DNA of 11,354 nt from an uncultured Ellagibacter sp. (GCF_934636505.1 NZ_CAKUAL010000062.1:1-11354), one strand, 5' to 3'; numbered from the stretch's first letter, positions 1-6,612 are shown. Program-made: numbers and translations. The notes: generated from the letters alone by a model not told the origin.

Positions 1-560
1 CCGGGGTACGCCACGTCGTAGGTGTCGCGCAGCAGCTGTTTCGCCAGCTCGCCGCCTCCTTCTCCGATAGCCATCGTGCCGAGGGCGCCATAGCGCGTAT
101 GCGAGTCGGAGCCCAAGATCATCTTCCCGCAGCCCGCGAAATTCTCGCGCATGAACGAATGGATCACCGCAATATGCGGGGGAACGAAGATGCCGCCGTA
201 CTTCTTCGCGGCAGAAAGGCCGAAGACGTGGTCGTCCTCGTTGATGGTACCGCCCACGGCACACAGCGAGTTGTGGCAGTTGGTGAGCACGTAGGGCAGG
301 GGGAATTCCGTCATGCCCGATGCACGCGCGGTCTGAATAATGCCGACGAACGTGATGTCGTGGCTGGCCATCGCGTCGAAGCGGATCTTCAGCGCACTCG
401 GATCGCCCGAGGTGTTGTGCGCTTGCAAAATCGAGTATGCAATCGTCTCCCGCCGCGCCTCGTCGGGCGTCTTCGAGATGCCGCGCGCCGCCGCTTCCAC
501 TTCGGGAACGATCTCGGTTCCTTCGCGCAGGAACACTCCGCCATCGTAAAGCTTGATCAT
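1..560 (-). CDS. Aconitase-superfamily hydratase, N-terminal part (cut by window edge)
   Basis: The first 186 codons are visible, starting at ATG 560-558 behind a GAGGGG ribosome binding site 6 nt upstream. The rest lies beyond the left edge. The protein opens MIKLYDGGVFLREGTEI. Near residues 150-172 it has the aconitase signature, LGSDSHT followed by a glycine-rich stretch with GEGGGE, which in this superfamily contributes to the substrate and Fe-S site. The family consists of [4Fe-4S] dehydratases that isomerise or hydrate hydroxy-acids. The opening recalls the uncharacterised E. coli YbhJ-type hydratases rather than housekeeping AcnA or LeuC, but that is from memory of the family. The cluster cysteines would lie mainly in the missing part, so activity cannot be judged. 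It is separated from the upstream stress-protein operon by a terminator at 698-741, so it should have its own promoter in 561-697. A GATAAT at 637-642 (minus) is a possible -10 box without a convincing -35. Confidence 0.8.
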   Translation of the reverse strand, partial: MIKLYDGGVFLREGTEIVPEVEAAARGISKTPDEARRETIAYSILQAHNTSGDPSALKIRFDAMASHDITFVGIIQTARASGMTEFPLPYVLTNCHNSLCAVGGTINEDDHVFGLSAAKKYGGIFVPPHIAVIHSFMRENFAGCGKMILGSDSHTRYGALGTMAIGEGGGELAKQLLRDTYDVAYP

Positions 561-697
561 AGAAACCCCTCTATCTCACCCGGGCCTCGCGGCCAGCCTC
601 GTGATTTCCAGCTTGTGGTGTATGGTTGCAGACCTTATTATCCTACACTTCGCATACGCGTGTGTTACGGGCACGCTACACGTGCGCATTTTCACGT

Positions 698-741
698 AAA
701 AAGGCCCGCAACCGACAGCGATGAACTGCGATTGCGGGCCT
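698..741 (-). terminator. Intrinsic terminator of the pit-usp operon
   Basis: The arms AGGCCCGCAA (702-711) and TTGCGGGCCT (732-741) form a perfect 10-bp GC-rich stem with a 20-nt loop. On the minus strand the stem runs straight into TTTTT. It lies 43 bp beyond the universal stress protein stop codon and separates that operon from the hydratase gene downstream. Confidence 0.88.
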
Positions 742-783
742 GTCAGGGCGAAATCAGCTTGCGCGCGGGCGCTGTCTTAAGCC

Positions 784-1641
784 TTAGGCCTTCGGCACGA
801 CGACCGTCGGCGTGGCCAGGTTCAAAAGCATGCTATGCGTGACCGAGCCGAACAGCGCACGGCCGAGCGCGGCACGGGAATGCGTGCCTAAAACGAGCAG
901 CTGCGCATCCTTCGACGCATCCAAAAGCACGCGCGTGGGAGAAGGCCCCTCGATCGAGCGGCCCGCCACCTCGAGCGCGGGGTTTGCGGTCGTGATGCGC
1001 GCGACGAACTCATCGACTTCTGCCTGACGCTGACGGCCAACCTCTTCAAGGCCGCCGCCCATGCCTTCTGCGGGACGCGACATCCAGGCGGGGATGCCCC
1101 ATGCACTTACCAGCTCGAGCGGCTGGGCGGAATCGATCGCCTCGCCGACGCCGAACGCCACCGCGGCATCCGACACGTTGTCGGGACCCACGCCCACAAC
1201 AATGCCAGACTTGCCGGCGCAGGTCACATCCCAGTCGCACGGCACAACGACCGTGGGAATCTTCACCTGCACAGAGACGCGCAAGCCGGTCGCGCCGCCG
1301 AACGTCTCGGTGATAGACGCCCCGTGATGCGACCCCAAAACCACCATGTCGTGGTTGGCAGCTTCCTCCACAATCGATTCCACGGTAGGGCCATCAACGA
1401 TCTTCGTGTCCACGGTTACGCCGGAATGCTCGGCAGCAAGCGTTTCCTTCTTCTCGCGAAGCGCCGCCTCGACGGTGGTGTGCACCATCTCGGCCTCGGC
1501 ACCAAGCTTCTTCGCCTCAGCAGAATTCACGACCGCGAGAAGCATCAAGCTTGCACCCGTGCGCTCGGCACGCGCGACCGCCCAATCCAGTGCGCGACGA
1601 CCGCGCTCGCTTCCATCAACACCAACGAGAATGCTCGCCAT
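784..1641 (-). CDS. Universal stress protein, tandem UspA domains
   Basis: This is a 285-residue protein made of two consecutive Usp domains (about 1-138 and 145-285), the usual size for two-domain UspA proteins. Each domain opens with a hydrophobic strand and an acidic residue (ILVGVDGS; IVVGVGPD) and closes with TVVVP. These are cytoplasmic alpha/beta proteins, often ATP- or AMP-binding, made under starvation or stress. The ATP motif G-2x-G-9x-G(S/T) is close to intact only in domain 2 (GTHS then, nine residues later, GS, so Ser replaces the second Gly). In domain 1 it is degenerate (GSHH then GA), so that half may not bind nucleotide. The ATG at 1641 has a GGAGG 7 nt upstream. It is the last gene of a probable operon with the phosphate permease and a small membrane protein, 24 bp after the latter's stop. 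The link to phosphate uptake suggests a starvation role, which is inference. Confidence 0.9.
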   Translation of the reverse strand: MASILVGVDGSERGRRALDWAVARAERTGASLMLLAVVNSAEAKKLGAEAEMVHTTVEAALREKKETLAAEHSGVTVDTKIVDGPTVESIVEEAANHDMVVLGSHHGASITETFGGATGLRVSVQVKIPTVVVPCDWDVTCAGKSGIVVGVGPDNVSDAAVAFGVGEAIDSAQPLELVSAWGIPAWMSRPAEGMGGGLEEVGRQRQAEVDEFVARITTANPALEVAGRSIEGPSPTRVLLDASKDAQLLVLGTHSRAALGRALFGSVTHSMLLNLATPTVVVPKA

Positions 1642-1665
1642 AGAAGGCCTCCGTTTCTCTTCCAG

Positions 1666-1896
1666 CTAGTGGAACATCGGAATCATAAGCCACAGTGCGA
1701 ACAGCACGATGGCCACACAGGCGGCGAAGCAGACGGCCGAGGCGAGACGGGTCATCAAACGAGACTCGCGCTCCGCGTCCCCGTCGGCGCGCGCCCACAA
1801 GCGCAGCCCTGATGCATACAGTACGCTAATCGAGCACGCAACACAAACGACAACGACGAGAACGGTGATAAAACTAACGATTTCTTGAGTCAGCAT
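1666..1896 (-). CDS. Small two-helix membrane protein, function unknown
   Basis: The gene encodes 76 residues with two strongly hydrophobic segments (about 7-29 and 50-74) joined by a charged loop rich in Arg, Asp and Glu (about 32-48), so a hairpin membrane protein is predicted. No signal peptide or catalytic motif is visible and I do not recognise a family. The ATG at 1896 has AAGGAGG at 1913-1907, ten nt upstream. That site overlaps the end of the permease gene, whose stop is at 1917-1915, leaving an 18-bp gap. The stress-protein gene follows 24 bp downstream. The tight spacing and own ribosome binding site support a real gene co-transcribed with the phosphate permease. A role as a small permease accessory subunit is possible but only inferred from position. 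Confidence 0.75.
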   Translation of the reverse strand: MLTQEIVSFITVLVVVVCVACSISVLYASGLRLWARADGDAERESRLMTRLASAVCFAACVAIVLFALWLMIPMFH

Positions 1897-1914
1897 GTGA
1901 CGAGTTCCTCCTTG

Positions 1915-3078
1915 CTAGGCGGCGGCTGCGACGGTCTTCGCGTTCGTGTTGGCGTTGACCTTCACATCGGCTCGCTCGTTGACGTTCGCGGAATTGATCG
2001 GGTTGCGGCGGGACATGCGCCAGATGATGAACGCAACGGCGCACGCGATGAACGCGACCGCGACGGTGCCCCAAAGCCCCGTCTTCGCGAGCGCACAGGC
2101 AAGGGCACCCACGATGCCGGCAGCCGGGAAGGTGACAAGCCACGCGATGACCATCTTGCCGGCAACGCCCCAGTTCACCTCGTTACCCTTCTTTCCAAGA
2201 CCCGAGCCGATGATGGATCCGGAGCACACCTGCGTGGTCGAGAGCGCAAAGCCCATGTGAGAGGAGACGAGAATCGTAGTCGCCGAAGCTGCCTCTGCGG
2301 CAAAGCCCTGCGGAGTCGAGATCTCGGTCAGGCCCTTGCCAAGCGTGCGGATGACGCGCCAGCCGCCCATGTAGGTGCCAAGTGCGATAGAGAGGCCGCA
2401 GATGGCGACGACCCACAGCTCAGGACCCGAACCGGAAGGCTGGAAGCCCACAGCGATCAGCGTCAGCGTGATGATGCCCATCGTCTTTTGGGCGTCGTTG
2501 GTACCATGGGAGAGCGCGACGAGGCACGCCGTCACCGTCTGGCCGTGGCGGAATCCCGACTCGATTTGCCCCTCTTCCATCTTGCGCACCACGAAAAAGA
2601 TCAGCTTCACCGCGCAGAAGGCCGCAAGCCCCGCAACCACCGGGCTTACGAGCGCGGGGATGAGCACCTTGGTGAGCACCGCGGCAAAATTCACGCCTTC
2701 AACGCCTGCACCCACGATGACAGCACCGACCAGGCCGCCAAACAGGGCATGCGAGGAGCTCGACGGCAGGCCGACGAGCCAGGTGATGAGGTTCCATATG
2801 ATTGCGCCGACCAGTCCGGCAAAAATGAAGGCCGCGCTGATGGTGACCTGCTGCTCGTTGATGATGCCGCCCGAGATGGTCTTCGCCACCTCGGTTGACA
2901 GAAATGCACCGATTAGATTGAGCGTTCCCGCTGCGATGACGGCGGTCTTCGGCTTGAGCGCGCCCGTGGCGATGGAGGTTGCCATGGCATTGGCGGTGTC
3001 GTGAAATCCGTTCGTGAAGTCGAATATGAGAGCCGTGACGATGACGAGCACCACCACAACCAAAGTTGCCGGATCCAT
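1915..3078 (-). CDS. pit: PiT-family inorganic phosphate permease
   Basis: The protein has 387 residues and is hydrophobic throughout, with roughly ten membrane segments. It carries both duplicated PiT signatures: DFTNGFHDTANAMAT near residue 20 and LSHGTNDAQKTMGI near the middle. PiT proteins import phosphate, usually as a neutral metal-phosphate, with H+ or Na+. The C-terminal tail of about 25 residues is hydrophilic and Asn/Ala-rich. The frame is open further upstream (to 3339), but I chose ATG 3078 because it gives the typical PiT start (MDPATLVVVVLV), and the upstream residues are non-hydrophobic and unlike the family. The ribosome binding site AAGGGAG lies 11 nt upstream within a hairpin arm (see 3092-3120). 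There is no neighbouring PhoU-like accessory gene. A small membrane protein and a universal stress protein follow instead. A possible PHO box sits about 115 bp upstream of the start. Confidence 0.93.
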   Translation of the reverse strand: MDPATLVVVVLVIVTALIFDFTNGFHDTANAMATSIATGALKPKTAVIAAGTLNLIGAFLSTEVAKTISGGIINEQQVTISAAFIFAGLVGAIIWNLITWLVGLPSSSSHALFGGLVGAVIVGAGVEGVNFAAVLTKVLIPALVSPVVAGLAAFCAVKLIFFVVRKMEEGQIESGFRHGQTVTACLVALSHGTNDAQKTMGIITLTLIAVGFQPSGSGPELWVVAICGLSIALGTYMGGWRVIRTLGKGLTEISTPQGFAAEAASATTILVSSHMGFALSTTQVCSGSIIGSGLGKKGNEVNWGVAGKMVIAWLVTFPAAGIVGALACALAKTGLWGTVAVAFIACAVAFIIWRMSRRNPINSANVNERADVKVNANTNAKTVAAAA

Positions 3079-3091
3079 GTGTCTTTGTTCT

Positions 3092-3120
3092 CCCTTCGAG
3101 TTTTCTCTCCGCTCGAAGGG
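3092..3120 (-). promoter_or_regulatory. Hairpin covering the phosphate permease ribosome binding site
   Basis: In the permease mRNA, CCCTTCGAG (3120-3112) and CTCGAAGGG (3100-3092) form a perfect 9-bp stem with an 11-nt loop. The 3' arm contains most of the ribosome binding site AAGGGAG, so the folded form should limit translation. A competing smaller hairpin, GGGC-TTGC-GCCC, immediately 5' would use the same CCC. The pairing is directly visible. The regulatory effect is inferred. Confidence 0.55.
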
Positions 3121-3186
3121 CGCAAGCCCAACCCGTCCCTCCGAGGCCGATGAACACATTAGGGAGGGCGTGTCTGGGAAACATCT

Positions 3187-3209
3187 TGTAATTGTAAAGT
3201 CCGTGTAAA
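3187..3209 (-). promoter_or_regulatory. Possible PHO box upstream of the phosphate permease
   Basis: On the minus strand two TTTACA hexamers (3209-3204 and 3198-3193) are separated by exactly 5 bp, an 11-bp period. A partial third copy (ATTACA, 3192-3187) follows at once. B. subtilis-type PhoP boxes are TT(A/T/C)ACA repeats with about 5-bp spacing, and phosphate transporters are their classic targets. The first TTTACA could alternatively be a -35 element, but no good -10 box follows it. Confidence 0.4.
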
Positions 3210-3290
3210 GCGCGGTTGGACGCCTTTCGCGTCGGTGAGCGGTGCGCGCAACTGACGCCCGATCGCGTGCGCCGGGCGAGATGGCTCTTT

Positions 3291-3500
3291 CTACAGGGTG
3301 TCTTCTGCCACCTTTTCCCAGTTGTAGCCCTCGCCGCACACCAAATCGATGCGCAGGGCGCCTTCTGGGGCAGTTGATTTCGCGGCCTCGTAAGCGACGC
3401 GCGCCGCCACCTCATCTTCGGCCTCGAGCTCGGTCTCTTCAAAGACGAAGGACACATCCGACCGCTCGGAATCCTTGATGAAACGCACTTTGTACTTCAT
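3291..3500 (-). CDS. Small acidic hypothetical protein (69 residues)
   Basis: This reading frame starts at ATG 3500, with AGAAAGG about 9 nt upstream and a perfect TATAAT at 3535-3530, and ends with TAG at 3293-3291. The protein is acidic (many Glu/Asp), with a basic opening MKYKVRFIKDSER and a helical Glu/Ala-rich middle. No membrane segment, signal peptide or known motif is apparent. Codon use is GC-rich at third positions like its neighbours, which supports real coding. It points the same way as the permease gene, but 212 bp including the PHO-box candidate separate them and no terminator is obvious between them, so read-through is possible. I do not recognise a function. Confidence 0.6.
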   Translation of the reverse strand: MKYKVRFIKDSERSDVSFVFEETELEAEDEVAARVAYEAAKSTAPEGALRIDLVCGEGYNWEKVAEDTL

Positions 3501-3529
3501 AGGTGAGCCTTTCTCTTTTTCGAGTAGCC

Positions 3530-3535
3530 ATTATA
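3530..3535 (-). promoter_or_regulatory. Consensus -10 box for the 69-residue gene
   Basis: A perfect TATAAT on the minus strand ends 29 bp before the ATG at 3500, which predicts a short leader. The -35 region is weak (TCGAAC with a 16-bp spacer). Confidence 0.45.
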
Positions 3536-3663
3536 GAGGAGCCGCAGCCACGTTCGATACGCTCCTTCATTCCATGCCGCACTATTTTGACGCTTTCGTC
3601 TGCTTCGAATATCGTGCGAATCGCTCATCCAACAAGCTGCGCTACAATGGCGAAAACTCATCT

Positions 3664-3678
3664 CCCGACTTTTGCAGC
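3664..3678 (+). repeat. IS left terminal inverted repeat
   Basis: CCCGACTTTTGCAGC is the exact reverse complement of 5607-5621. Matching stops on both sides: T versus A outside, A versus C inside. Confidence 0.8.
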
Positions 3679-3704
3679 ATAACTGAATAGATTCCAGATC
3701 GCTC

Positions 3705-3729
3705 GCCCAGTTCAACGGGCTTTTTCTTT
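3705..3729 (+). terminator. Inward-facing terminator at the IS left end
   Basis: GCCC (3705-3708) pairs with GGGC (3717-3720), with further pairs inside across a bulged A, and is followed by TTTTTCTTT. It lies upstream of the transposase and its likely promoter, so it would stop plus-strand transcripts entering from the left flank. The stem is short, so its strength is uncertain. Confidence 0.5.
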
Positions 3730-3814
3730 GTCAAGTTTTTACGACCTTATATGCCGTTGTATGGCGATGTATGGTATAACCAGGCATCGTGTAAACCCAG
3801 TTCAGGACGGCTAT

Positions 3815-5536
3815 ATGTACCTCAGGAAGCCGAAGAAGCCCAACGGGCGCACATACCTCACGATCGTGCAGGGCTACCGCGACGCGGGCGGCAAGAACAG
3901 GGCCAGGACGGTCAAAAGCCTCGGCTACGTCGACGCCCTCGAGGCGGAGCTCGGCGACCCCGTCGCCCACTTCGAGGAGGAGTGCAGGCGCATGACCGCC
4001 GAGGCCGCGCGCGCCGAGGCGCCCATCGCCGTGCAGTTCACCGCCTCCAAGAAGATAGACAAGCGCGCCGAGGGCCGCGTCGAGCTCGGCGCGGCGGTGC
4101 CGTCCGCCTACCTCCACCGCGACCTCGGGATCTGGTCGTTCTTCGAGCGCAAGCGCACGGCGCGCGGGTTCTCCTACGACCCCTGCCGGATCCTGGAGCT
4201 TCTCGTGTGGGACCGCATCGCCCACCCCTCCTCCAAGCACGCCGCCTGGGAGGCCAGGGAGAGGTTCCCCCGCAAGTGCGGCTTCACGGCCGACGACGTC
4301 TACCGCTGCCTGACCTACCTGGACGGCAACGCCGACGCGCTCGTAAGCTCGATGAACGCGTCGCTGGAGGAGTCGCGCGGGCCGCGCGACGCGTCGTGCC
4401 TGTACCACGACGTCACCAACTTCTACTTCGAGTGCGGGGAGGAGGACGGCTTCAGGATGCGCGGCGTCTCCAAGGAGCACAGGCCCAGCCCGATCGTGCA
4501 GATGGGGCTGTTCCTGGACTCCGACGGCCTGCCCCTGGGCTACGAGCTCTTCCCCGGCAACCGCAACGACATGACCACGCTGCTGCCGGCCATGTCCAAG
4601 GCGGGCGTGCGCGACCTGCCCCGGGGGGAGCGGGTGGTGGTCGTGGCCGACAAGGGCCTCAACATCTCCGCGAACATCGCCGCGTGCGTGCTCGGCGGCA
4701 ACGGCTACATCTTCTCGCAGTCCGTGCGCAAGGCGACCAAGGGGCTCAAGTCGTGGGTGCTCGACGACGCGGGCTACGAGGAGAGCGCCTCCGGCTCCTT
4801 CAAGATCAAGAGCCGCGTCTCGGAGAAGGCGGTCTACGTCGCGGGCGAGGACGGCAGGAGGCGCAAGGCGATGGTGCCGGTGAAGGAGGTGGCCTTCTGG
4901 TCGCGCGACTACTTCGAGCGCAGCCGCCGCGAGCGCGCCAAGGTCGTCGAGAAGTCCAGGGCCGCCGTGGCCCGCGGCGACATGTCGTCGGCGGCGGCCA
5001 AGACGTCGGTGCGCTACGCGAAGGACGTGCCCGTCGTGCGCGAGACCGGCGAGGCCGCCGACCACAACCGGGTCATCGACGGGGACAGGATCGCCGCCGA
5101 CGAGGCCATGGACGGCTACTGCTGCATCGTCACCTCCGAGCAGGACATGGACGACCGCGAGGTCATCGACGCCTACCGCGGGCTCTGGAGGATCGAGGAG
5201 TCCTTCCGGGTGATGAAGGGCGACCTCGGCGCGCGCCCCGTCTACTGCTCCACCGAGTCCCACATACGCGCCCACTTCCTCGTCTGCTACGTGGCGCTGC
5301 TCGCCATGCGGCTCATGCAGCTGGACACGGGGCGCAAATACTCCGCAGCGCAGATATCGGAGGCTCTCGCCTGCGTGACGGGCCACCTCATGGACCGCAA
5401 CCTCTACCTGTTCGACTACCGGACCGACCTCACCGACGAGCTCGCGGGAGCCGTCGGGATCGACCTGTCGCGCCAGGTGCTCACCCGCGGGCAGATCCGA
5501 TCCATCATGGCGGATGTGAGGAAACCGAGGAGCTAG
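3815..5536 (+). CDS. IS1634-type DDE transposase
   Basis: This is a 573-residue cut-and-paste transposase. The frame is open from a TTG at 3728, but ATG 3815 is preferred. It gives the family-typical opening MYLRKPKKPNGRTYLTIV with the basic DNA-binding N-terminus, has GGAC a few nt upstream, and follows the extended -10 box at 3772-3780. Acidic catalytic residues are visible in family context: D199 in YHDVTNFYFE, D279 in VVVADKGLN and E461 in the YRGLWRIEESFRVMK block, where K468 lies seven residues on. The ending is intact, so the protein looks full length and probably active. It encodes Arg often with AGG and CGC and is very GC-rich at third positions, which creates long spurious open frames in two other readings. 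It is the only gene of the element. Confidence 0.93.
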   Translation: MYLRKPKKPNGRTYLTIVQGYRDAGGKNRARTVKSLGYVDALEAELGDPVAHFEEECRRMTAEAARAEAPIAVQFTASKKIDKRAEGRVELGAAVPSAYLHRDLGIWSFFERKRTARGFSYDPCRILELLVWDRIAHPSSKHAAWEARERFPRKCGFTADDVYRCLTYLDGNADALVSSMNASLEESRGPRDASCLYHDVTNFYFECGEEDGFRMRGVSKEHRPSPIVQMGLFLDSDGLPLGYELFPGNRNDMTTLLPAMSKAGVRDLPRGERVVVVADKGLNISANIAACVLGGNGYIFSQSVRKATKGLKSWVLDDAGYEESASGSFKIKSRVSEKAVYVAGEDGRRRKAMVPVKEVAFWSRDYFERSRRERAKVVEKSRAAVARGDMSSAAAKTSVRYAKDVPVVRETGEAADHNRVIDGDRIAADEAMDGYCCIVTSEQDMDDREVIDAYRGLWRIEESFRVMKGDLGARPVYCSTESHIRAHFLVCYVALLAMRLMQLDTGRKYSAAQISEALACVTGHLMDRNLYLFDYRTDLTDELAGAVGIDLSRQVLTRGQIRSIMADVRKPRS

Positions 5537-5564
5537 GGCGTACCACGCCGGAAAACGTCACTAG

Positions 5565-5605
5565 AAAAAGGGCCGTTCTCCCAGCGTAGGAGAACGGTCC
5601 TCTTT
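5565..5605. terminator. Strong hairpin terminator at the IS right end
   Basis: The arms 5570-5581 and 5589-5600 form 12 pairs (one G-U) around a 7-nt loop. On the minus strand the stem is followed directly by TTTTT (5569-5565), a textbook terminator for transcription entering from the right. On the plus strand the tail is TCTTT, good enough to end the transposase message 33 bp after its stop codon. The minus-strand T-tract lies the same distance from the IS end (about 55 bp) as the left-end T-tract. Confidence 0.8.
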
Positions 5606-5606
5606 G

Positions 5607-5621
5607 GCTGCAAAAGTCGGG
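5607..5621 (-). repeat. IS right terminal inverted repeat
   Basis: GCTGCAAAAGTCGGG is the exact reverse complement of 3664-3678 and sets the right boundary of the element 26 bp before the GTG of the XdhC-like gene. Confidence 0.8.
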
Positions 5622-5647
5622 TTATAGCATGCCTGCAGAAGGGTCAG

Positions 5648-6550
5648 GTGCCCGAGCTTGATCCTGAAGTGTTTTCGTCTGTTGAGCCTGATAGATTGTG
5701 CGAAATCGCTGCAAAGCTGACCAGTGCAGACATTCCGGTGTTCGAGCGCGCGCTGCGTGCTATTGATGAGCGCGACTTGGCTTGGTTGGGATTCAAGATT
5801 GTTCTGGATCCAGCCGTTGCCGTGACAAACGTGGACAACGAAGTCACGAAGAAGTTCGGCGACAAGGGCTCCGCTAATGGCGACTCTTTCATTTTCTTTG
5901 CCAACGATGCGAAGGAAATCGTGTGCGCACACGAGTACTCGGGGCGCGATTTGATGCAGATGAAGGATGTAACGCGCGGCCCCGCCATGCACAACGAGCA
6001 GTTCGATGGCTTGATTTGGCAAGCCACGCCGCTGTTCGAGGCGAAGCGTGTTTGGCTGCTGGGCGCTTCGCATGTTGCCTGCGAAGTGGCGCAGCTTGCA
6101 ACCCATCTGGGCTTTTTAGTGACGGTTGCCGATTACGACCCTGCTTTCTTGAATGAAGAGCGCTTCCCAGGCGTGCAGCGCATTTTGTTCGAGAGCGGTA
6201 ACTTCGATGACCTGCAGAAATACGCTGCGGACCCCGCCGATTACGTGCGCGTGCTTACGCGCGGCCACATGTACGACCCGCAGAGCTGCGCGTGGGGCGT
6301 GGCATGCAACACGCATTACGTGGGCATGATGGGCTGCAAGGGTAAGAACGAAACGGTTCACGACCTGGTTATTGGGCTGGGCGCCACCGAAGAAGGCTGG
6401 GCGCACATCAAGCGACCCATCGGTTTGAAGTTTGGCGCAAAAACCACCGATGAACTGGCTGTTTCTATTGTGGCAGAGCTTATTGACGTGCGTTATAAGG
6501 AAAATTACAGCGAAGCGGCGCGTGTTCAACACAAAAGCCATTTGGACTAA
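5648..6550 (+). CDS. XdhC-family protein, possibly 5'-truncated by the IS
   Basis: The 300-residue frame from GTG 5648 ends in a clear XdhC Rossmann domain (about 134-290): LLGASHVACEVAQLATHLGF (residues 137-156), then VLTRGHMYD, YVGMMGCK at 224-231, and PIGLKFGAKTTDELAVSI followed by AELI. XdhC proteins bind molybdenum cofactor and promote its sulfuration and insertion into xanthine-dehydrogenase-type hydroxylases. Departures are GASH for the usual GAGH, and Cys230 where Ser is usual. The N-terminal 130 residues show no XdhC_CoxI signature (no GSxPR...GA), so this is either a divergent subfamily or a remnant. The frame stays open back through the IS end, the start has only AGAAGGG four nt away, and no host promoter precedes it. 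The true start may have been lost. No hydroxylase genes lie in the window. Confidence 0.82.
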   Translation: MPELDPEVFSSVEPDRLCEIAAKLTSADIPVFERALRAIDERDLAWLGFKIVLDPAVAVTNVDNEVTKKFGDKGSANGDSFIFFANDAKEIVCAHEYSGRDLMQMKDVTRGPAMHNEQFDGLIWQATPLFEAKRVWLLGASHVACEVAQLATHLGFLVTVADYDPAFLNEERFPGVQRILFESGNFDDLQKYAADPADYVRVLTRGHMYDPQSCAWGVACNTHYVGMMGCKGKNETVHDLVIGLGATEEGWAHIKRPIGLKFGAKTTDELAVSIVAELIDVRYKENYSEAARVQHKSHLD

Positions 6551-6578
6551 ACGTTCTTCCCAAAGCGAAGGAACCAAC

Positions 6579-6612
6579 AACGCCCCGCACACGTGAGTAT
6601 GTGGGGCGTTTT
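6579..6612. terminator. Terminator between convergent genes
   Basis: The arms 6579-6589 and 6600-6610 form an 11-bp stem (one G-U) containing CGCCCC/GGGGCG with a 10-nt loop. On the plus strand it runs into TTTTC, ending the XdhC-like gene. The minus-strand tail is less T-rich but the same stem may serve the ABC operon, whose last stop is 31 bp away. Confidence 0.85.

Larger units (their letters stand above)
3501..3814. other. Gene-free stretch spanning the IS left junction
   Basis: From 3501 to 3663 is host sequence holding the promoter of the minus-strand 69-residue gene. From 3664 the IS left end begins: the 15-bp inverted repeat, a hairpin with T-tract (3705-3729), and an extended -10 box TGGTATAAC (3772-3780) that is the best transposase promoter candidate. 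A short open frame at 3647-3682 (MAKTH..., 11 codons) crosses the junction without a ribosome binding site and is probably not a gene. Confidence 0.5.
3664..5621 (+). mobile_element. Complete IS1634-type insertion sequence (IS4 superfamily)
   Basis: The element is 1,958 bp and bounded by perfect 15-bp inverted repeats, CCCGACTTTTGCAGC at 3664-3678 and its reverse complement at 5607-5621. It has one transposase gene filling most of its length. Size and gene content fit the IS1634 group. It is much richer in G+C at third codon positions than the XdhC-like gene to its right. The host bases on either side (ACTCATCT before, TTATAGCA after) show no short direct repeat, and I found no longer duplication in the near flanks. 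The insertion may therefore have been followed by an adjacent deletion or recombination between copies. IS1634-group elements can make unusually long duplications, so a distant copy outside the compared flanks is not excluded. Confidence 0.82.

Noticed and set aside
99..842. Open frame of 247 residues on the plus strand across the hydratase start and the terminator
   Set aside because: It is antisense to the hydratase, spans an intergenic terminator and shows no recognisable protein character.
1885..2898. Open frame of 337 residues on the plus strand, antisense to the phosphate permease
   Set aside because: It is Arg/Asp/His-rich with no motif, on the opposite strand of a clear gene.
3079..3339. 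N-terminal extension of the phosphate permease frame
   Set aside because: It is charged, non-conserved-looking sequence that runs through the leader hairpin and the PHO-box candidate. ATG 3078 gives a normal PiT start.
3540..3575. tRNA-like GTTCGATAC in the left flank of the IS
   Set aside because: There is no matching T-stem, acceptor stem or anticodon arm around it.
3728..3814. Longer transposase start at TTG 3728
   Set aside because: It would begin inside the T-tract of the left hairpin and before the likely promoter. ATG 3815 gives the family N-terminus.
3731..5386. Open frame of 551 residues on the minus strand, antisense to the IS1634-type transposase
   Set aside because: It is an artefact of very high third-position G+C in the transposase. 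It has a repetitive Val/Gly/Ala/Arg/His composition and no family motif.
3751..5589. Open frame of 612 residues on the plus strand, shifted against the transposase
   Set aside because: It is Arg-rich low-complexity text produced by the same GC bias. The overlapping frame has the catalytic motifs.
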